A stretch of 32,450 nucleotides of DNA, from positions 1 through 32,450 of IMG/VR virus record IMGVR_UViG_3300046506_000137. One strand, written 5' to 3'. The notes under the pieces are model-generated. The model worked only from the letters and a program-made list of their open reading frames with translations, did not search any database and was not told the origin of the DNA. Positions 30,528 through 32,450 of this stretch are shown one piece after another; position 1 is the stretch's first letter; each line of letters begins with the position of its first letter. This DNA comes from a virus. The position numbers and the translations under genes are program-made.

Positions 30528-30698
30528 ATGAAGCGCACCAACGTTCACCTGCCTTTGCCGCTGCTCGCAAGACTCAAGAAGCAGGCGAAAAAAAAAGACT
30601 TGACGGTCGCCGAACTCATACGACGATCTGCCGAGCATTACCTCAATCTCAAGGATTTAAGGAAGACCAAAAATGAGCCTGAAAAGCAACATTCGTAA
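30528..30698 (+). CDS. Ribbon-helix-helix (CopG-type) DNA-binding protein
   Basis: The 56-residue product is a classic RHH: a leading strand (K-R-T-N-V-H-L-P) followed by two helices (P-L-L-A-R-L-K-K-Q-A-K-K-K and T-V-A-E-L-I-R-R-S-A-E-H-Y-L). Such dimers repress their own operon or serve as antitoxins. The ATG at 30528 has AGGTG at 30518-30522. A longer frame starts at 30513 but adds only five residues. It lies divergent from the secreted protein gene with only 35 bases between the starts, so it may control both directions. The Lys codons contain nine consecutive A (30588-30596), a possible slippage site. No toxin gene is recognised next to it. Confidence 0.7.
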   Translation: MKRTNVHLPLPLLARLKKQAKKKDLTVAELIRRSAEHYLNLKDLRKTKNEPEKQHS

Positions 30699-31239
30699 CA
30701 TTTGCCAAAAAGCCATCCCTCTGCCCTGGTTCGTCCTGCAATACAACCGCTCTTCCGCGAAGGTCACCGCCAAGCGATCACGCGATACGTTGTTCTCAGA
30801 ATTTCTGTCGGAAACTTCCGGCCCTTGCCTGCAAATTGCAGTCAAAGACGAACACGGAGAGAAATTCGGTCCCAACTGGACCTCAGTCGATAAATTCGAC
30901 CATTCCGCGCGAATTGATCGGCACGATGACGTACAGGATCTCCAGTTCCCTGACGCCTCGTTTAACGCGGTGGTGTGCTGGTCCGTCCTGGAGCATGTGC
31001 CGGAACCGCATAAGGCGATTGCCGAAATGCATCGGGTTCTCAAGCCCGGCGGCGTGATCTGGGTGCAACTCCCCTTCCTGTTTCCCTACCACGCCGATCC
31101 GCATGACTACTGGCGCGTCACCCCCAGCGGCCTTCGCATGTGGATGAGAAAATTCGATGAAACAGCCTGCGCTTGCGATTACTGGGCGAGAAGCAAAATC
31201 GTGGCCGCGACTTATTTCTATGGACATAAATCAAAATAA
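30673..31239 (+). CDS. Class I SAM-dependent methyltransferase-like protein
   Basis: The 188-residue product has the later half of a methyltransferase 11 fold: Q-D-L-Q-F-P-D-A-S-F-N-A-V-V-C-W-S-V-L-E-H-V-P, then H-R-V-L-K-P-G-G-V-I-W-V-Q-L-P-F, then D-P-H-D-Y-W-R-V-T-P-S-G-L. The typical glycine-rich motif I (G-x-G-x-G) is not visible; the N-terminal part has only L-Q-I-A-V-K-D. It could bind SAM in an unusual way or be a degenerate member. The D-Y-W-R-x-T-P-x-G element is common in methyltransferases of polysaccharide loci. It overlaps the RHH gene by 26 bases and is followed by two small membrane genes. Confidence 0.75.
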   Translation: MSLKSNIRNICQKAIPLPWFVLQYNRSSAKVTAKRSRDTLFSEFLSETSGPCLQIAVKDEHGEKFGPNWTSVDKFDHSARIDRHDDVQDLQFPDASFNAVVCWSVLEHVPEPHKAIAEMHRVLKPGGVIWVQLPFLFPYHADPHDYWRVTPSGLRMWMRKFDETACACDYWARSKIVAATYFYGHKSK

Positions 31240-31378
31240 GGACTCCCGCTATAAGGGAATCGGGACCGCCGTGCTCTATAGCGCGTTCATCAGCCTCCCG
31301 GTCATCCTGGGGGCCCTAGCATGGCTATGGTTACTTGATGGCTGGCGAGGCAAAGGTAGGAAGACTCTTCATGCGTAA
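31220..31378 (+). CDS. Small one-helix membrane protein
   Basis: The 52-residue product has a short polar start (M-D-I-N-Q-N-K-D-S-R-Y), one membrane helix (about 17-41: V-L-Y-S-A-F-I-S-L-P-V-I-L-G-A-L-A-W-L-W) and a basic C-terminus. An upstream ATG at 31157 would extend it into the methyltransferase gene and is less likely. Positive charge after the helix suggests an N-out orientation. Phages commonly carry such proteins as superinfection-exclusion or lysis regulators; nothing specific can be said. Confidence 0.55.
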   Translation: MDINQNKDSRYKGIGTAVLYSAFISLPVILGALAWLWLLDGWRGKGRKTLHA

Positions 31379-31577
31379 ATTCTGGCGCTCCTTAGCGCGA
31401 ACCTGCGGCAGTCCTGAGGCCGCCGTTTTCGTCTTGGTCATTTTCTGGGGAACGGTCGGGCTGATGACCCTGGTTCTCTTTAAATCAAACTTTAGAGAGC
31501 TGGTCTCCAATCTGCGGCATGCAGCGCCCACCCCGCAGTCTGGCCAAACCCAAACTATCGGAGAAAGAGCCCGATAA
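31371..31577 (+). CDS. Small one-helix membrane protein
   Basis: The 68-residue product has a basic N-terminus (M-R-K-F-W-R-S-L-A-R), one membrane helix (about 19-39: V-F-V-L-V-I-F-W-G-T-V-G-L-M-T-L-V-L-F) and a polar tail. The ATG at 31371, preceded by AGGAAG, overlaps the previous gene by 8 bases; a longer frame from 31335 is less supported. With the gene before it, it forms a tandem of membrane proteins behind the methyltransferase. The 167 bases after it (31578-31744) up to the convergent gene hold no clear gene. Confidence 0.55.
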   Translation: MRKFWRSLARTCGSPEAAVFVLVIFWGTVGLMTLVLFKSNFRELVSNLRHAAPTPQSGQTQTIGERAR

Positions 31578-31744
31578 TGGCGGGTCCGCGCTAAGCGGCA
31601 GGATTGAACATGCGCTCGCAGCTCCTCACATTCTCGCGCACTGAGCAGCCGAACCTTGCGTCCAGGAAGCTTGGTTCGGGGACTGCCTGCATACTTTCGA
31701 GCGATACCGCGTAAGCCGCGACTTTTCACGCCAGCCTTTACTCG

Positions 31745-32107
31745 CTACTGGATCACCACTGTCGTGACCGGCTTGGCCGATGGACTCTGCACCACCCCGC
31801 ATGCCTCCGGGGATCGGGCCGATTCGTTCGCGCCGTTGAGCAATACCGAGATCGTATAGCAGTTGCTCTGCCCAGCTGGATACAGAGCGCTCGTGACGCT
31901 GGTTGCGGCCACGCCGGTCATGAGCTTCACTTCCGCCGCCCCGGCCAACTTGGCGTAAACGTTGTACGTCACCGCTACCGTGGTGGGAATCGCAGTCCCG
32001 TTCGTGTACTGGGTCGCCGCCGGCCAGGAGATTTTCTGCGCATTCGTCAGCGTCTGGCCATAGGCGAGACTCGACGCCAGCACGAGAGCGGCGATCAGAT
32101 AGCGCAT
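31745..32107 (-). CDS. Secreted FN3-like protein
   Basis: The 120-residue product has a Sec signal peptide (M-R-Y-L-I-A-A-L-V-L-A-S-S-L-A-Y-G) followed by a single fibronectin type III-like domain: I-S-W-P-A-A-T, V-T-Y-N-V-Y-A-K, S-N-C-Y-T-I-S-V, then the G-A-N-E-S-A-R-S-P end strand motif. A pair of Cys could form a disulphide. The ATG at 32107 has GGAG five bases before it; a longer frame from 32194 is unlikely. It is the third signal-peptide protein in the right third of the window. The domain is usually a binding module; a ligand cannot be named. Confidence 0.7.
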   Translation of the reverse strand: MRYLIAALVLASSLAYGQTLTNAQKISWPAATQYTNGTAIPTTVAVTYNVYAKLAGAAEVKLMTGVAATSVTSALYPAGQSNCYTISVLLNGANESARSPEACGVVQSPSAKPVTTVVIQ

Positions 32108-32300
32108 GTGAGCTCCAAAACAGGCCCGCTGAACACGGGCCGAGGGGTGAGAGCCGAGGCGAAACAGGGGCGTCTGAGGCAAGTTGCCTTGCACGAGCGC
32201 ATAGCGTCTCTCTCAGGCGCGAGAAAGGGGTGGCCCCAGCTAATACCGGCAAAATGCGACAACTATCGCTACAGGGGTGGCCGGGGCTGGGGCCAAAACG
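32108..32300. repeat. Noncoding stretch with 10-bp inverted and direct repeats
   Basis: TGGCCCCAGC (32231-32240) and GCTGGGGCCA (32286-32295) are perfect inverted repeats 45 bases apart, and AGGGGTGGCC occurs twice (32226-32235 and 32273-32282). No convincing gene is present between 32108 and 32300; open frames here cross the terminator that follows. The repeats could be a regulatory or protein-binding region or the promoter area of the 31745-32107 gene. No promoter hexamers stand out. Confidence 0.4.
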
Positions 32301-32322
32301 AAAAACCCCGCTTGAGGCGGGG
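32301..32322 (-). terminator. Intrinsic terminator for the gene running in from the right
   Basis: On the minus strand CCCCGC and GCGGGG form a 6-bp GC stem with a 5-base loop, followed by five T (32305 down to 32301) and then CG. It starts about 10 bases after the stop of the partial minus-strand gene at 32332, which is the right place for its terminator. The 31745-32107 gene therefore needs its own promoter in 32108-32300. Confidence 0.8.
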
Positions 32323-32331
32323 CTTCGGAAA

Positions 32332-32450
32332 CTATCGCCAGACTTTGAGTCGTTGCCTTTGATAGACGGCGAAATCCAGTTCGGGTTTCACCGGGGAAAC
32401 CTCGGCTACCCTAGCTGGAATGTCCGGTAAAATCCGCTTCCCAGTGCCAA
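32332..32450 (-). CDS. C-terminal end of an unidentified minus-strand protein
   Basis: From the right edge one minus-strand frame stays open for 38 residues (starting at base 32448) and ends in TAG at 32332-32334; the other two minus frames stop within about 15 codons. The visible end has basic residues and a Y-Q-R-Q-R-L-K-V-W-R tail. The strong terminator directly after the stop supports a real gene. No family is recognisable from so short a piece. Confidence 0.5.
   Translation of the reverse strand, partial: GTGKRILPDIPARVAEVSPVKPELDFAVYQRQRLKVWR

Noticed and set aside
31626-32252. 208-residue minus-strand frame over the FN3-like gene
   Set aside because: Overlaps the signal-peptide gene in another phase, runs through noncoding sequence and has no domain-like pattern.
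32230-32430. 66-residue plus-strand frame at the right end
   Set aside because: Crosses the inverted repeat and the minus-strand terminator, and opposes a better supported partial minus-strand gene.
1-32450. CRISPR arrays, insertion sequences and complete tRNA genes
   Set aside because: No regularly spaced direct repeats, no transposase-like frames with terminal repeats, and no full cloverleaf were found by eye; only the tRNA-Arg 3' fragment is present.

Overview
The window is a 32.4 kb piece of a temperate, short-tailed (podovirus-type) phage or prophage that infects a Gram-negative host. Nearly all of it is coding and moderately GC-rich, with most neighbouring genes overlapping by 1, 4 or 8 bases (ATGA, GTGA, TAATG junctions). 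The Gram-negative host follows from the nested Rz/Rz1 spanin pair. Temperate life follows from an integrase C-terminus next to a 3' fragment of a tRNA-Arg(CCU) gene, plus a Cro/CI-type repressor-like protein. From memory, the capsid and connector genes look like those of the Bordetella BPP-1 / BcepC6B group (Bbp16-, Bbp17- and Bbp19-like), and the tail and ejection genes follow the T7 plan (gp11, gp12, gp13, gp14, gp15/16, gp17 analogues). The host genus cannot be named from this sequence.

Layout. (1) 1-289: end of a tyrosine integrase (+) and a tRNA 3' remnant that is probably the attachment site. (2) 290-2940 (+): a leader with a perfect 15-bp dyad, then a tightly coupled operon of ten small genes (J-domain protein, Zn-ribbon-like protein, an MbcA/ParS-like domain, several unknowns, and an XRE regulator). 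(3) 2975-5445 (-): lysis module (Rz/Rz1, holin-like, GH24 lysozyme, three further small membrane proteins). (4) 5508-16968 (-): tailspike, three ejection (internal virion) proteins, a GNAT-like gp13 analogue, nozzle and tail adaptor. (5) 16972-19793 (-): capsid cement, major capsid protein, scaffold, Bbp19-like protein, with a clear terminator at 19438-19461. (6) 19786-21765 (-): an inserted enzyme cassette of glycosyltransferase, radical SAM and methyltransferase. (7) 21762-25877 (-): portal, Ala/Gly-rich protein, large and putative small terminase subunits. (8) 25902-30492 (-): a PASTA-domain protein and two large proteins with Sec signal peptides, one ending in a glycoside-hydrolase-like barrel. 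(9) 30528-31577 (+): a divergent island with an RHH regulator, a second methyltransferase and two one-helix membrane proteins. (10) 31745-32450 (-): a third signal-peptide protein, a noncoding stretch with a terminator, and the end of a gene that runs off the window.

How it works together. The minus-strand genes form one late region running right to left: packaging, head, tail, ejection, tailspike, lysis. Replication genes and most of the lysogeny control must lie outside the window. The parts not explained by a standard podovirus plan are the glycosyltransferase/radical SAM/methyltransferase cassette embedded in the head genes, and the set of exported proteins coupled to the terminase end of the late operon. 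These two are the best candidates for undescribed biology here.
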